From Rhea pennata (lineage: Eukaryota > Chordata > Aves > Rheiformes > Rheidae): DNA of 64,000 nucleotides. The translations under genes were made by a program, and so were the position numbers. The DNA is taken from assembly GCF_028389875.1 (NCBI RefSeq), contig NC_084672.1:1881501-1945500 (forward strand). Reading direction: 5' to 3'. Below the pieces are notes generated by a model. The model was not told the DNA's origin and did no database searches. It saw only the letters and a program-made list of their open reading frames with translations. This document shows positions 10,961 through 24,200 of the stretch, piece by piece; the first letter of the stretch is position 1, and every line of letters begins with the position of its first letter.

Positions 10961-10966
10961 TTTATT
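10961..10966 (-). terminator. PIAS1: Candidate distal PIAS1 polyadenylation signal
   Basis: TTTATT on the + strand reads AATAAA on the - strand. G/T-rich sequence on the - strand (complement of about 10900-10918) follows it in the direction of transcription. Several other AATAAA motifs exist on the - strand nearer the stop (about 12723, 13723, 14167, 14243), so the real 3' end, or ends, cannot be chosen from sequence alone. Confidence 0.35.
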
Positions 10967-11308
10967 ACATCTAAAGATTTCTACATAAACAGGTAACATT
11001 CAATAGGTAAACCATTTTTTTCCAATGCATATAATAAATATTTTCACTTGGTACTTTTATACAAACGGACATTGGTCTACTATACATTTTTAAAAGCCAT
11101 TTATCGGTTTGGCATGCCATATGGAAACTAAGAGAAAGTTTTAAGGCAATGAATGACAGATTTAAATTCATGGAATTAATGGTAATTTTAATATTCTGCT
11201 TATATACATTTTCCCTTTGTTAATTAAAACAATTAACAGCAGCACTTTCGGGGACCACCAGCAATTTTCCCTTGTTAGAAATCTAAGCTCTCTTTAAAAG
11301 AAAAGAGA

Positions 11309-11317
11309 GACACAGAG

Positions 11318-11350
<33 letters not shown>

Positions 11351-11362
11351 TTGAGAGAGAGA
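11309..11362. repeat. Compound (CA)n/(GA)n microsatellite
   Basis: Alternating CA dinucleotides (about 11318-11332) run directly into GA dinucleotides (about 11332-11350), then an imperfect GA stretch. It lies in the presumed PIAS1 3' region. Confidence 0.85.
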
Positions 11363-12778
11363 AGCAGTTACACTGATAAAACAAAATCTTTTCTGAATAT
11401 ATTTAAAATGTGCTTAAAACCCTGAAATGTTAAACTGCAACGAAGACTTAATTTTCAAGATGTTCTCCTCACAGTCTTTAGCTCTGCATTAGGAGACAGT
11501 TCCAAGACAGTTCAATGAAAACCTATCAGTCATCCCATCCTTGAAAGGCTTACTGAACCCTTGCCACGGAGAGGACTGGGCACGCCTGGAATTGCTATCA
11601 CGTCTATAATTATGGAAGTACTACAAAGTTCGTAATGCACAGTACAGATTATAGTTTAGCATGGTATCTCTTCTTTTAAAAGATGCACCAATAATGCCCA
11701 CAAGAGTGATTCAAAGCCACTTCCACCCTGCTATTCAAACAACAGCTATTTACTCATATCTGTGTGTATATATACATACACACATACAGTACTATACATA
11801 ATACAGAGAGACACGTGCACACACCCACCCCCCTCCAGTGGAAAAATCTGAGGACAAGAAGGGTTAACCACTAGTCTACGGATTACATAAACTTTGTAAT
11901 CTACAGAGAATGCAGCAGGACTGCAAGCCAGCCAAGCACTGGATTACTGTACTGCACCTTGAATAATACGCAAACAAACAGAGATCGAGTTTTGGATTTA
12001 CATTTGCAGGGAACTTCCAGAGAACTCAGACTGAGACTTCTATCAAGTAATGTTAACTGTGGTCAGAGGCACAGAGAGTTACCAGCTATAAAGAACATCT
12101 TAGTATGAAACACGAATACTCACAACGCATATGGAATTAATACCACAAAGGAAGATCTAAGAGCATTTCTGTCGCTTCTTTGTAGGGCAACGAGGTTAAA
12201 GAAACGACACAGGTGAACTGAAAAGCTTTCCTTCCCTCCAGGGTCGCTCGTGAGGAAGCGGGAGCCATCATCAGTTGACCTCACTTTCCAAAAGCTAAAG
12301 ACATGCGTAAAGGACGCCAGATTTTCTGTTACCATCCATTTGCTGCATGTAATTTCGTATGGGAATTAACAAGATTTTAGTACCACTGTCAAAACTGACA
12401 TAAGCAGCTTTTCAGCTCATCTTTAACAATACAGTCAATGGAACGGTTGCCACAACCATCAGTAAAACAGCCGCAAGCTCTCCAGAATTTCTCTCTGAGG
12501 TGTTTCAGAAGCTGGGGACACACACGCTCCCAGGTACGCTGGTGGCAGTCCGGGAGAATCAGAGTTCCTCCGGATTTACAAACAGAGTTATAGCAAAGCC
12601 TACGCTCTGAAGTTACCCAGTTAGTATTCATGACTAAGATGAATGAGATATATTTCCTAATGTAGGTTTAATCACTTCAAAATCAGACTGAGTTTAAAAA
12701 ATAAGTATTTCCCATTTTCTATCCTTTTATTTATTTTTTAACTGACATTTAATAAATTATAAAATTGGTGTATGGTGA

Positions 12779-12905
12779 AATATATATATCAGCCAGATAT
12801 GTATGAAATACACATGCATGGGAAAAACTATTTAACTCACTTTTAACTCACACACACAGATCTATAAATACATATATACACACACATATACATATAAACA
12901 CAAAC
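12779..12905. repeat. AT/CA-rich low-complexity stretch
   Basis: Interspersed TATA and CACA dinucleotide tracts, for example cacacacaga, acatatatacacac and catatacatataaacaca. This is low-complexity DNA without coding content. Confidence 0.7.
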
Positions 12906-13480
12906 ATTTGTTTTCAAAATTCAAGTCAACTATTTAGTGGCAGAGTGATGCTGTAAAAACACTAAAAACAATTTTGATGCCACATATTCATGTGAACCTT
13001 TCAAAGAACCATACAACTGATCATACAGCAATACCTAATGCTACTTGGATAAAGTATTTTTTTTCTTTTTTTCTTTTTCTTTTTTTTTTTAATCAATGCA
13101 AGATTTTGAGACAACTTCATAGGCAAAAGGTGGCCCTTGTCAATGCTCAAAGCAACTAGCTGCAATCAATAGTTTGGACATTAAAAATTCAGACAAGAAT
13201 CTGCTAATCTTTTGTATTCCTTACTATCTTTCCTGATAAACTTGTTACCTGCACTTTCAACCAGTTAAAAAAATATTTTTCACACCAGAGGAAATATTTA
13301 CTCTCTCTGACATGGACTTTGGGACACAAGAGAATTACCTCCTTCCCTCCCCCTACTCTTAAAGAATCTCCTGAAAAAATGCATTCCAGCTATTTACAAA
13401 TTTCACTCTTTAACAAGAATGGATCAGCCAAACGACCCATCAGTTCTAAAAAAAGATTTTCCTATGTCATGCACAACTTC

Positions 13481-13481
<1 letters not shown>

Positions 13482-13523
<42 letters not shown>

Positions 13524-13554
13524 AAGAAAAAGAAGAAAAAGAAAAGAAAAGAAA
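13482..13554. repeat. A40 run followed by purine-rich tract
   Basis: There are forty consecutive A (13482-13521), then GAAAA/GAAG repeats to about 13554. On the PIAS1 strand this is a long U-run. The lysine-rich open frames across it are artefacts. It could be the tail of an old retroposed sequence, but I found no matching body or target-site duplication. Confidence 0.85.
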
Positions 13555-13759
13555 CCAGGGAGCAAGTATGGCTTGAAGTTCAACACAAGCATACTGAAAA
13601 CAGGGAAATCAATCAAAATATTCAGAAGGCCCAAAAAAGGAAACTGAATTTGAAACCCATTACCTTAAGAGACTTCAATAGGTAAAGATTCATCTCAGTG
13701 CAAGGGCTCTGACTAGGGCTTTTTTATTGGGTTGGTTTTTGGTTTAAGATACTCACATT

Positions 13760-13840
13760 GAACACTCAATATGAACTTAGCTTTGATGAACGTGAAGTCT
13801 GAACACTCAATATGAACTTAGCTTTGATGAACGTGAAGTC
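13760..13840. repeat. 41-bp perfect tandem duplication
   Basis: The 41-base unit at 13760-13800, beginning gaacactcaatatgaactta, is repeated at once at 13801-13840. The 40 bases compared are identical and the copies diverge only at the last base. It lies in the presumed PIAS1 3'UTR, about 1.1 kb after the stop codon. Confidence 0.95.
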
Positions 13841-14320
13841 AGAAGACGGTGTATCAAGACCAGTATCAGCTGCACAGACCATGCAATAGTGCGTTGGTAT
13901 TCATATCTTCTTCCTTTTGTTGACAAGTTCATTTAAGCAGAAATTTGATCTACTGCAACTAAAAGTAGGTTTCCCCAGATAGAATAAGGTAGGCCTCAAT
14001 TCAACAGGCCACTTACACACGCATGGCTAACTTTAAAGCACAAGCAGTTCCACAAATTTAAAATTGACACATGCTTAATATTTTGCTGATTAGGATCTTA
14101 AGTTATTTTAATAGGATTTCATAGTAAGTTATTAGAAACAAAAACCTACAGTCAAACGTGTCAATGCTTTTATTTGGGGCTAGAGTCTATAAAAATTCTG
14201 TCTTGTCCCACACAAGTGCAGCCAAACAATTGCTCAGCCTGAGATTTTATTGAGTCTGGCCCACAAGAATAATTGGTGTACTAATGAGTTTACAGCATGC
14301 TTGATTAAAGCATGGAATTA

Positions 14321-14366
14321 AAAAAAAAAAAACAAACAAAAAAACAAACAAACAAACAAAAAAAAC
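14321..14366. repeat. A-rich (CAAA)n tract
   Basis: A run of A followed by CAAA units, giving T-rich sequence on the PIAS1 strand. Simple low-complexity DNA. Confidence 0.85.
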
Positions 14367-14921
14367 ACTCCTAAAAGGCTATATGTCCTGCAAACAGAGG
14401 GAATGCTGTGGAACAGTGGGTAGGGGTTATTCCACTTTAAGCGTAATAAGATCTGCACTAAAAATTGGATGGAGGAATTAGATTCCACCACCAAAGGTAA
14501 ATGTCTCCAAGAGGAGAAAAAAACTCCCACAAGGTAGAACTTTAAAAGTTCAGTTCCTTTCCCATTTATGTTACACTGTAAAGAAAATAATGCCATTTGT
14601 GTCCACGCTAAGGAAGGAGAGGAAAAAAAGAAAAAGTAATTCACATGACAAATGCACAGGTGCAAAGTCTTCAGTATCCATAAAAATGAAATGAAGTTTC
14701 TTTTTTGTTATTTTTTGTTTTGTGATTTTTTTTTTCATTATTTTTACCAGTGAGGCCATCTTAGGTTTATATACAAAAGTAAAACTGAAAATATAGTTTT
14801 GTTCTCTGTACAGGTAAATTTTTTTCCCTAAAAAAGGAAAAAAACTTGTCTATGTTTCTAAACATAATAAGGTAAAACCAAGCACACAGATCTCCTCTGA
14901 CAAGTTCATTTACTCCAAAAC

Positions 14922-15218
14922 TCAGTCCAATGAAATAATGTCTGGTATGATACCAAAGATAGATGCCGTGTCCGTGCTGCTTCTACTTGCAACTGGATGA
15001 CCATGATTCTCTCGCAGGCTGTTGGAGGAAACAAGACTGCTGTTACTGCCACTATTGCTACCATTTGTGGCTGGCAGAGTACTGCTTCCTCCTGCATTTA
15101 GCTGATCGAGAAACATCTGAGATGAAGTATATGGGAAAAAACGAGAGTGTAAGAGTTCTTGATCATCTGATGCAGAAACTGCCGCAGCTGCAGCAGCAAG
15201 GAGGGAGGTGTTGTAATG
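14922..15218 (-). CDS. PIAS1: PIAS1 exon 14 (C-terminus and stop)
   Basis: It begins [20 protein letters not shown] and ends DIISLD with TGA at 14924-14922. The acceptor is a C8 tract plus AG. Compared with human as I recall it, the segment after the alanine run has AS added before DDQ and one Ser fewer before [11 protein letters not shown]. The net length is similar. Confidence 0.97.
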   Translation of the reverse strand, partial: HYNTSLLAAAAAAVSASDDQELLHSRFFPYTSSQMFLDQLNAGGSSTLPATNGSNSGSNSSLVSSNSLRENHGHPVASRSSTDTASIFGIIPDIISLD

Positions 15219-18200
15219 CTGGGGGGGGAAAAACAACATTTTCAAGTTACATTTCAGACACCATAGTTTTCTTCAGACCAGCACAAAAATATATTTGTAA
15301 ACTAAAGTTCTGTCAGCTTCTGGAGTTCAACCAGCTTGCCTACTCAACCTTTCTGTAAGGTAAGTGGACCAATGTAGTGAACTTCTACCTCTGCAGCCCC
15401 TGATTTCTGAAGCCAAAAGAGATTGGAAATATTGGCATTAGTAACAGCAAAAGCTAGAAAAGCAGTAATATTGCAAAATACCCAAATGGCAAGAAACAGT
15501 AAGAAGCAGCACTCTTTTTACCTCTTCAAGAAATTCCTTCATGGAAACATCCCCCAAAATTTAAAGACGCTTTTTGCCATCCCTCCCCTCCATTCAAAAG
15601 TCACAGACCAACCACATCTGGTAAAACTATGTGCTAATCACTGTTGGTGAAGGAAAGTATACTTCTGTGAAAAATGCATTCAGAAATAGCATGCTTAGTC
15701 TCATCGGGGGGGAAGCAAGGGCTGTCCCAAGTTATACTCTTTGAAGGACAACTCCAATAAGCAAGAATTTTAGCTACCAAAAACCAGATTTCTCTCCAAA
15801 ATTTCGTTCTGATATGATTTCTGTCCACTATCATGAAACATCCGCACAGGCTACTCAGCCTGGTTCTCTGACATATATGCACTGGTATAATTATGCCCTA
15901 TCAGTGCAGTACCAGACATTCATAGTACTTGTTCCAGAATAATTTTCATACTTATGTTTTACTGAATATCAAGATAGCTTTTCTGAACCCAAATTCTACA
16001 ACACAGAGTCTGGTCTTAACTGTCACCTGACAGGATCCCTCTGCATTCAGTGCAATTCTCCTACACGAGACTGAGGAACAGACATGAATGGACAAAGGGC
16101 AGGCAAGCCACCCCAGCCTCTTTCCTTTCTTGGAGGCACAGGAGGGAGGGCCCTCCTCAAGTGGGAGGGCTTACCAACCTAGACACCCTTTGAGAATGAC
16201 CTGTATAGCTCCCCACACTGGAGAAGCCAGTATGAAAGTGGCCTACTTCAGTGATTATGTACAAAAGGTGGGAAGCATGGTATGAACAGGCACATACTGA
16301 TGCCAAGAAGAAATTTTACTAAGAAACAGGGTTGGCCAGGACCAAGTTTTCCTCTTGTTCATGGCCTCATAAAAGAGAGTTGCCCCTGACTCTCAGAATT
16401 ATCAAAAAGACTAGCAAGAGTCCCAGCAGTGGGGCCCAGCATCGTCCGATGACCAAAGGTCAGAGCCTGGGTCTGAAAAACTACAGAGCTGGCTGGTGGA
16501 CCTTCTACATAGTGAAGGGTTGTTCCACAAGACAACAGCTGACTGAGCCTAGCCTTGGGAAATAAAGTGTTTATCTTTGGTGACACCCTTATCCTACACC
16601 CATATTTAGATCCTTCCTTGCCTATACATCCAACCCATTAAGTCTTTCTCAAAAAAGAATTTCTGCCCTATGACTTGATTTGTCTCGACTTACCTGATTG
16701 TCTCCTGACAGGAAAGGAAAGAAGTCTAACCCTGTAAAGAGACAAAGTTAAGCTTTCAAAATAAACAAGCAACTCACCATTTTTCCATCCTCCCCCCCTT
16801 TTTTGGAAATAAAAATCAATTTAACCACCATAATTCTGATGAAACTTCAGATTCTCTTCACTGTTGGATTCTCTCACTTGCAAGAGAGCCCAAACTTAAA
16901 ACATTAAGACACTAAGCTAATTTTTTTTAAACACCATCTTAGCTTCTGTGTATATCAAGTAATACTTTGCATCGCTGCACTGTCAAACCACTGCATATTT
17001 AAATCCTTTTGTAATAGTCATTACTGCTCAGGGAGCAGTACTTAAAAAAAAAAAAATCAAAAGTTTACCTTGCAAGTCATAAGGCATAGGTGTCATATGG
17101 AATGGATGTCTGTAGTCTTGGATAAGTGATGTATTGATGTAGCTTGTGTCAACAGCAGGAAGGCTTGGTGTTCTTGACACAGGAGATGCTTGATGGGGTA
17201 AATTTAAAATGCTGGAAGGAACAAAGATTTGTTACAAGCATGAAAAATAGTCAAAAACAGTCTTGGCTTTAATGCTTAAAAACAGCATTCGAAGATTCCT
17301 GCTGCTGGCTCGTGGATGTTATGCCTATTTGTCAAATTTAACACAAGCCAACCTCCCAGTATGCCTCATGAACTATGCAACAAGTGCAAAACCATTCCTC
17401 TACTAAATTTCAAGGCTTTGCTAGAAAGCATCATGATGCTACAGCACCTCAATGAGTGCAATGAGCATCACCTTTCCCAAGCTTTGTTCTCAGAATATTT
17501 TAACATAAATTTTAAGTAATTCCGTCTAAGACGGAGCTGCACCGAAGATTTCAGCCCAAACAGTTAAAGTTTAGCAAAATCATAAGCAAAGAAAAAGCCC
17601 AAATTGTAAACAATATAAACTGATGGCTCTCAGTATAAATGGTATTGGGATCTCTGCTACGAATATACTACAAATACTCTTAAGCGAGGACAAAATAATC
17701 CTAAAGATATTTTATACAAAAAAATAAATAAAAATCCACATAACAATACAACAGGTATTTCCATATGTTCTACAAGGTAATCAGCAATGGAAGGCAGCCA
17801 AAAAGGTCTTGAAGAGTTTTAAGTGATCACTGAGTAGTTTACATCACTGGAGTAGTAATCAGTTCAACAACAGGATCCCTTTGGTTTAGTCTCAGTTTTC
17901 ATCCCTCCGTGTTTATGTAAACAGTGTGCTATTAACAGCTTGGCTACTTATGTGTAATCAGGTTATTCTGGCATTCTTACTACCATGCTGCCGGCAGTAA
18001 TCACTGGCAAAACCCCCACACTCCTACACCACACCCAGTACTTTTCTCATTGCTCTCCCTTCCTATATGCTTGCTTCTGTGTTTTTCTGTGGAAGGAAAA
18101 CACTTCCAAATCCACAAAATTATACTTTTAAGAAGCTGCATTTTAAGATGCAACTTCTGGCACCGCTTTGCACTTATTTTCACAAGATCTATTTACAAAA

Positions 18201-21200
18201 CTGTTTATATACTGTTACACATTTAACACCCCCAAAATTTACTTTTGAAAAGCTATAAAAGCATAGTCAGGTTTCTTTACTTATTGTATACATTTTATAT
18301 AATACATAACATTTTTGTATTCCATCTTTTCATGGCTTGCAAGCTAAGATCAAACTCATTTGCTACAACCCATACTATATGGGGATGTACTCTAAACACA
18401 GAATTTTCCAGATATAATTTCTTTTGAAATTTGCCAATATTCTTCCACGTGAATATATTCTCTCTGTATATATTTTAACATATTTTTACATATTAAAAAT
18501 ATGTATATATTTTTATATATCTCTGTATATGTTTTTTTCCTCACCCCTTATTATTTATTGGTGACGCTGGAGATATGGAAGGACAGCTTCTCTTTGCAGA
18601 TGGTTCCTCTTCCTCTTCATCTGATGAGCTATCTATGGTTAAATCAATCACTTCTACTTTCTTGTTTTTATTTGATTGCTGGTGAGAAGACACCTGATGT
18701 TCCAAGGAAGAGCTTATGCACCCTATACAAAGTAAGTTAACATCATAAGCTATAGTTTACAACACTAGAAATCATAACATCAACAGATTACTATGTGCTT
18801 TTATAAACAAATCTTACAATTCAAAGCAGGAAGCTTATAATTCAGACAGAAATTTATATATATATATAAATTTGCTAATAACCTTAAAAGCACAATCAAC
18901 TCCAAAAAGGCATTGCTCAAACTTTCTCCTAACTGATCAAAAGCTACACGCAACACGCAAATAAGAACATCTTGCCATCAAAGTTAAAGGAACCTCAATA
19001 CTTAAAACAGCTCAGCAGCATTAGCATTCAGTCCAAACACGGACTTACCATCAACGCCATTGTAAGATGTAGTTACTTCCTGCACTTCCTTTTTCGATCT
19101 CATAGGAGCCCACGATCCATCCTCCTTAAACTGAATTTCATCACAATCTGTACAATACTTCAGGATTTCCATGAACAACCTGTCAATCAAAACCCTTTAA
19201 TATCAGTAAGAGCTTAACTCAAATTTCATTTCCAATATCTTTATTAGTCATGCAAGTTTAAATTATAGCACTGAAAAAAACTTAAGTGAGAACTTTTGCT
19301 ATACTGCCCCTCCTCATCTGACCCCTTAATAAACAAGAAGTCATTTAAAAATTTAAATATTATTTAATACAAAAACTTGCATATTCACTTAAAAGAGGTA
19401 CAGATGTGGAGTCATTACGTGAATCTTATAACACAAAATGCCTCATTTCCCAAAACAAAGGAACAATGAACATGAAAAATCCCTTATTTACCCACGCTTA
19501 TCTCTGACAATATTTAACTGATGAAGGAAGCCCACATTCTAAAGGAGTTGACATATCTGAGTATATCAAGACAAGTAATTCCTGAAACCTCTCTCTCTCT
19601 TTCTGCCCCGCCCCCCACACCTTTTTTAAATGAAAACTTCCTAACAAAAGCTGAGCATGGCAATCTAAACTCACTGCCTCTCCTCCTAGCTGCATTTCCT
19701 AAGACTTCTAGGTTCCTGGTGCCACATCACCCCCAGCGGGAACTGCAGCTTTTGACCAAAACTATTCATGTGGTTCTGTGTAGGAAAAAAGTTTTGCTTT
19801 AAAATAATGAGATAGTTCACTCTTTCCCAGATTGAAAGATTTTCTAGAAATAATATTCTCTATGGAATGCTTTATCATCTAATCCCTGACATTCACACCT
19901 GGCGACACATGAAGAAACAAGAACAATAACTTTTTTTGATTATTACCACTGTTAGTCTTTACTATTATTGACTGACACCTCAAACAAGCAACTCCCGTTC
20001 TTTGATCCAAAGCAAAGGACATGTAAATCCAGGGGTCCATGAATCCAAAGTAGCCTATACAACCCGCAAGTATCATTTCACAAGAGCTCTTTTCATAGGA
20101 GATCGAAAAGAATTCCAACAAAATCTTATGCTTCACTAGCAGGTCACCAAAATGAAGCACATATTCACTAAAAAAGACTCAATGATTTATGAGGGGAGAG
20201 GGGTGAGGTTGGGGTTGGTGTTCTGGCTTGAGTAAAACATTCTCTACTTGTTCTCCTCCTTGATCAAGTTTTAGAAAGAAGGTTCCTATCTCCTTGATCA
20301 AGCTTTAGAAAGAAGGTCCCTATCTAAGGAACTAAAACACAAATCCAGGATTCATACTTTGTATTTCTTCAAAGAGATCAATATTCGCTTTTTAAATATT
20401 CTGCAGGTAGGGAGTACCAGGGAATCAATCTCTCTGTCACTTCCTATATATAGCAGCTCCCCAAGTGTGAAATTGTACATGAAATTCAAAATGCATCTGA
20501 GGGGATGGCAATATTTATTTGATCCAACATTAGCATCTGCTATAAACTATGTTAGAGTTGTGCAGTATTTCCTGGGGTAGGGTGATGGTGGGGGAGAAAA
20601 ACACTCCCTCTCCTTCCCCCTCCCCCTAAAAAAAACTATTTTAGGGAGGATGGCACACAAGCTTTCCTGGAATTAGAAGGAATACCTTTATTATTAATAT
20701 TAATAATTGGAGATCACCACAATTCTTCCAGAATACCAAATGAACATGCACCTGGATTAGGAGTTTTTTCACCAACAAAACATCTCATATCCAGATGATC
20801 AAGGTTTCAGAAGTATGCTCTATATTCTCTACTGCACAAAAACAGTAAGCAGAAAGTGTAAATTACATCCATCATTTGATTCAAACATTACTTACCCATC
20901 AATAATAAGATGCTCATAGGGAGCCTTCTTGTCACAGACAGGGCAAACCCAAGTTGGTTTCTTTTCATTCATTTGAATATACAAAGTGGCATCAAAACAT
21001 TGCAGGTGTGAACAAGTCAGGGCCCTACATGGTATAGTTAGCCGCATTTTACCAAGCTTTAAAAGAAAAAAAAAAAAGCATCATCTTGGTATTAAACTAA
21101 ACAGGGCTTTTGTGTCTGAAAAGAGACAGAGATAGATTGAATTCTACTCAAGAAAGAACTAATACAAAACCAAGTTCAAATTAAAAGACACAGAGTATAT

Positions 21201-24200
21201 ATTGTTCCACCCTTCCTCATTTGTAGATTTAAACACAGCATCAACAAAAAAATATGTTAACAAACGTCACATTTTGACTGCATCTCATAGAGGAAACAGC
21301 AGACTATATCCTTTCACACTCCTGTACCCAAACCAGATCCACCGGCCGCCTATCACAACCCTGTGCTCTAGGCTAACCGTGAGAAAAAAAAGTTTTCTCC
21401 TTTGTTAGGATATTGAAAGCTGATAAACACGGTTCAGTTCTTTCCTGTCACTTATAACTAATCTAAGCGTGTATTCAAGCTACTGTCCATATTTCAGTCA
21501 CGAGAGCATTACTGTAACTGTTTACTTGTTTAACTTTACACTCACAGAAGCGAGCATATAAACACACTTGCAAGATTACGGCTCATTTCCTGGTGTGTTT
21601 GTTTCTCTAACGCTATTATTTTCCCTGCTTTTTCCAAGGGACTGTCAGGAAGCTATTACTCCAGAAGAAGTCGCATTTGTTAACTATTAAGAAACTACAC
21701 TATTCTCCTTTTGGTATACTGTTGTGAGGTACCCTGAAATTCTGCTGCTTTTTTCTTGGGTAAAATACAAATAGTTGGCTATCCCTTACCATACATTATA
21801 TCTTTTCAACCTTATAAAGAGCCTGCAAACATTATTGGAAGATGATGCAGGAGGAGAATGAGTTCTAGGACACGCTTTCGGACAGGGACCATCCTTTCCT
21901 TCGTATTTGCAGAAGGTCCAGGACAGCAGGGTTTGGCAGGTCAGCACAAGGCACCTTTAATACAAACTGCATACAGACTAATACAGATTTTACAGTGCTT
22001 GAGCAGAGCAGACAAACATAGTCCAAACACCTGCTATGTATGGCTGTCCTAAATTCTACCGTAGGAGTATCTTGATTTGGATTAGATAGCTCAGCACCAT
22101 CCCAGACTATAAAGCACTAACACATGATTATGCTGTCTGCAAAACTGATTTTGATAGTTAAAAGAAATTTCATATTTATCTGCAATAAATGTTTCCTTTC
22201 CTCAAAAAACAGGTCAATTTTTTCTGGCTAAGTATATATATTGCAGTTTAGAAGGGGGGTTAATAGGCAGCACTGAATGCAAAAAGTAAGAGATTTCTAA
22301 ACAAGAGTTTTCCCCCTTAGGGAGTAAACAACCCACTTTATTAAGAACAATTTATACCAAGTATTTGAAGGGTTTTTCTTTTCAAGTTACATATATTTGA
22401 CGAAAACATGCATGGTGACTTCATCTGAGAACCTTCAGCCGGTCTAGCAGGACAGTAGGAGGAACTGTTTTTAGTATGGCTTAAGCAAGCAATATGGTCA
22501 TGCATACTGATCACCGGCAATACAAGACGGGTGCCACAGGATGGCACTCAATCTCGCAGTATCAGAAAACTAAAAACAATACTAAGAACAAAGGCTCTGC
22601 TGGCAGTCCTCTGCCTCCTCCATGATGCTTTCTGCATCCCCCCATAAGCAGAAACTGCTCCACCCTCTTCTTGGCAAATCCAGCTGTACTACGGTGCCGT
22701 GTGCGTTTCCCTTCCCCAGCCATCAGAGGGGAGCAGGGATCTCCCTGGGGGCTGCTGGACCTGGTGGAGATCAGATGGCAGGAGGTGCTCTCGGTGCCAT
22801 GTGTTGGCAATCCCCCCCTACCTCTCCCAAATCCATGACTGAGCACATTATTTCTGCCATATAACCCACCCCCAGCAAAGCGAGGCCCCCTCATCCATGG
22901 CTGTTATGAGCTCCTAGCTCCCAGATGGCAGGTCACTGGCTCATTTGGCTTTCGGGCAGAATAAGAGTCTCCCAGCTCAGCCAGGATCAAGAGTAAGGGT
23001 CCTGGAGGCAAAAACGAGATGCTTATATAGGATGCAAAATAAAAATAACAAGGGTCAGAGACATACTGCAGAAGAACATACGTACCTCATCTCCCAAGTA
23101 AAAAAGCACATTTAAACCTGAAATAATTTCTAGATAGCAGCTGGATTTAACAGGACTCATACACACGCAGAGAGAAATGGCGCACACAGCGTTAACAAGT
23201 TCAGGTCTCCTTTCTCATTTTTGGCACTGAACATCCTGGATCAGCTCTGCCATACTGGCCAAGCTGCGTCAAAGCGGACAAAAGAAAAGGGCATAAAAGG
23301 AGGGATGCACTCAACTTCTGGAGAACAATCTTTCCCAACGTTGTTACTGTTCTGATTCCTGTCTTTTGTCAGCCAAAGAAACCATTCATTAATTTCTTCT
23401 ACAAGCTTATAAAACATAGCTATCTTTTCAAGTTAAAAAGTACCCAAAAGAATTAAGAAAAGAATTAAGAATTCTTTTCTACTCTCTGTAAGAGTAAACA
23501 AAACTGCAAGCCTATAGTAAATGCCAGATTAGTGATTTTTGTTCAAAGCATTTTGTCCAGCTGCAGAGCCTGAGGATTTGTTTTTAACTGAAAAAAAGCC
23601 ATGAATTCAAGTGTCTTCCTGAAATACATCTTCACTGCAGTCCCTCTGCCTGCTGAATCTTAGACAGATTCAGCCAGTAGTTAAACACAGCTTTTTCTCA
23701 TACCTACATGGTCTCTGAGGGAGAGCAGGCCTCTACGAGCTAAAAAAAGCTCAGGGGCAATTCAAAACACATTCAGAGGAAGCTGTCTCGCTGCACTTTT
23801 TTGAAGGGTAAATAAAGGTTATAAAGCCTAAACCTGCTACCTTAACCAGATAAGCAATTCCATTTATTCTACTGAAGCACGCACACGAGACAATCACATC
23901 CCCCGAGCATAAGGCTGAAGGAACGGCATCCTCACATCAATAGAGCTGAAGATGCATTACACTTCAATTTTTGGTTCTGCTGTTGGAGACCAAATAATCA
24001 TTTGTACTTTCAAAGCATTTGAAATTAAGCACAAAATATTTATAAAAATTCTCCCTCAGCCAGATGCTTAAAAATTAGCAAGTGAAAATACGGAGTTTAT
24101 AACAAAATTACATACAGAACTGAGAACTGAATCATGTCAGTAAACTCCCATCACTATCTTCCTACTTAGAGGACAATCTGGAAGGCGTCCCTGTCCTAAA

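Larger units (their letters stand above)
10967..14921 (-). other. PIAS1: Probable PIAS1 3'UTR region
   Basis: This is nearly 4 kb downstream of the PIAS1 stop with no coding content, AT-rich and full of A/T runs and microsatellites. Several potential poly(A) signals lie within it. Whether all of it is transcribed in the mature mRNA is an inference. It includes the 41-bp tandem duplication and the A40 run listed separately. Confidence 0.45.

Noticed and set aside
13319-13685. Lysine/glutamate-rich frames
   Set aside because: Produced by the A40 run and the following GAAAA repeats.
13760-13840. Possible CRISPR-like direct repeat
   Set aside because: There are only two adjacent copies with no spacers, in a vertebrate nuclear locus.
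14963-15358. 131-codon + strand frame
   Set aside because: It is the antisense shadow of PIAS1 exon 14.
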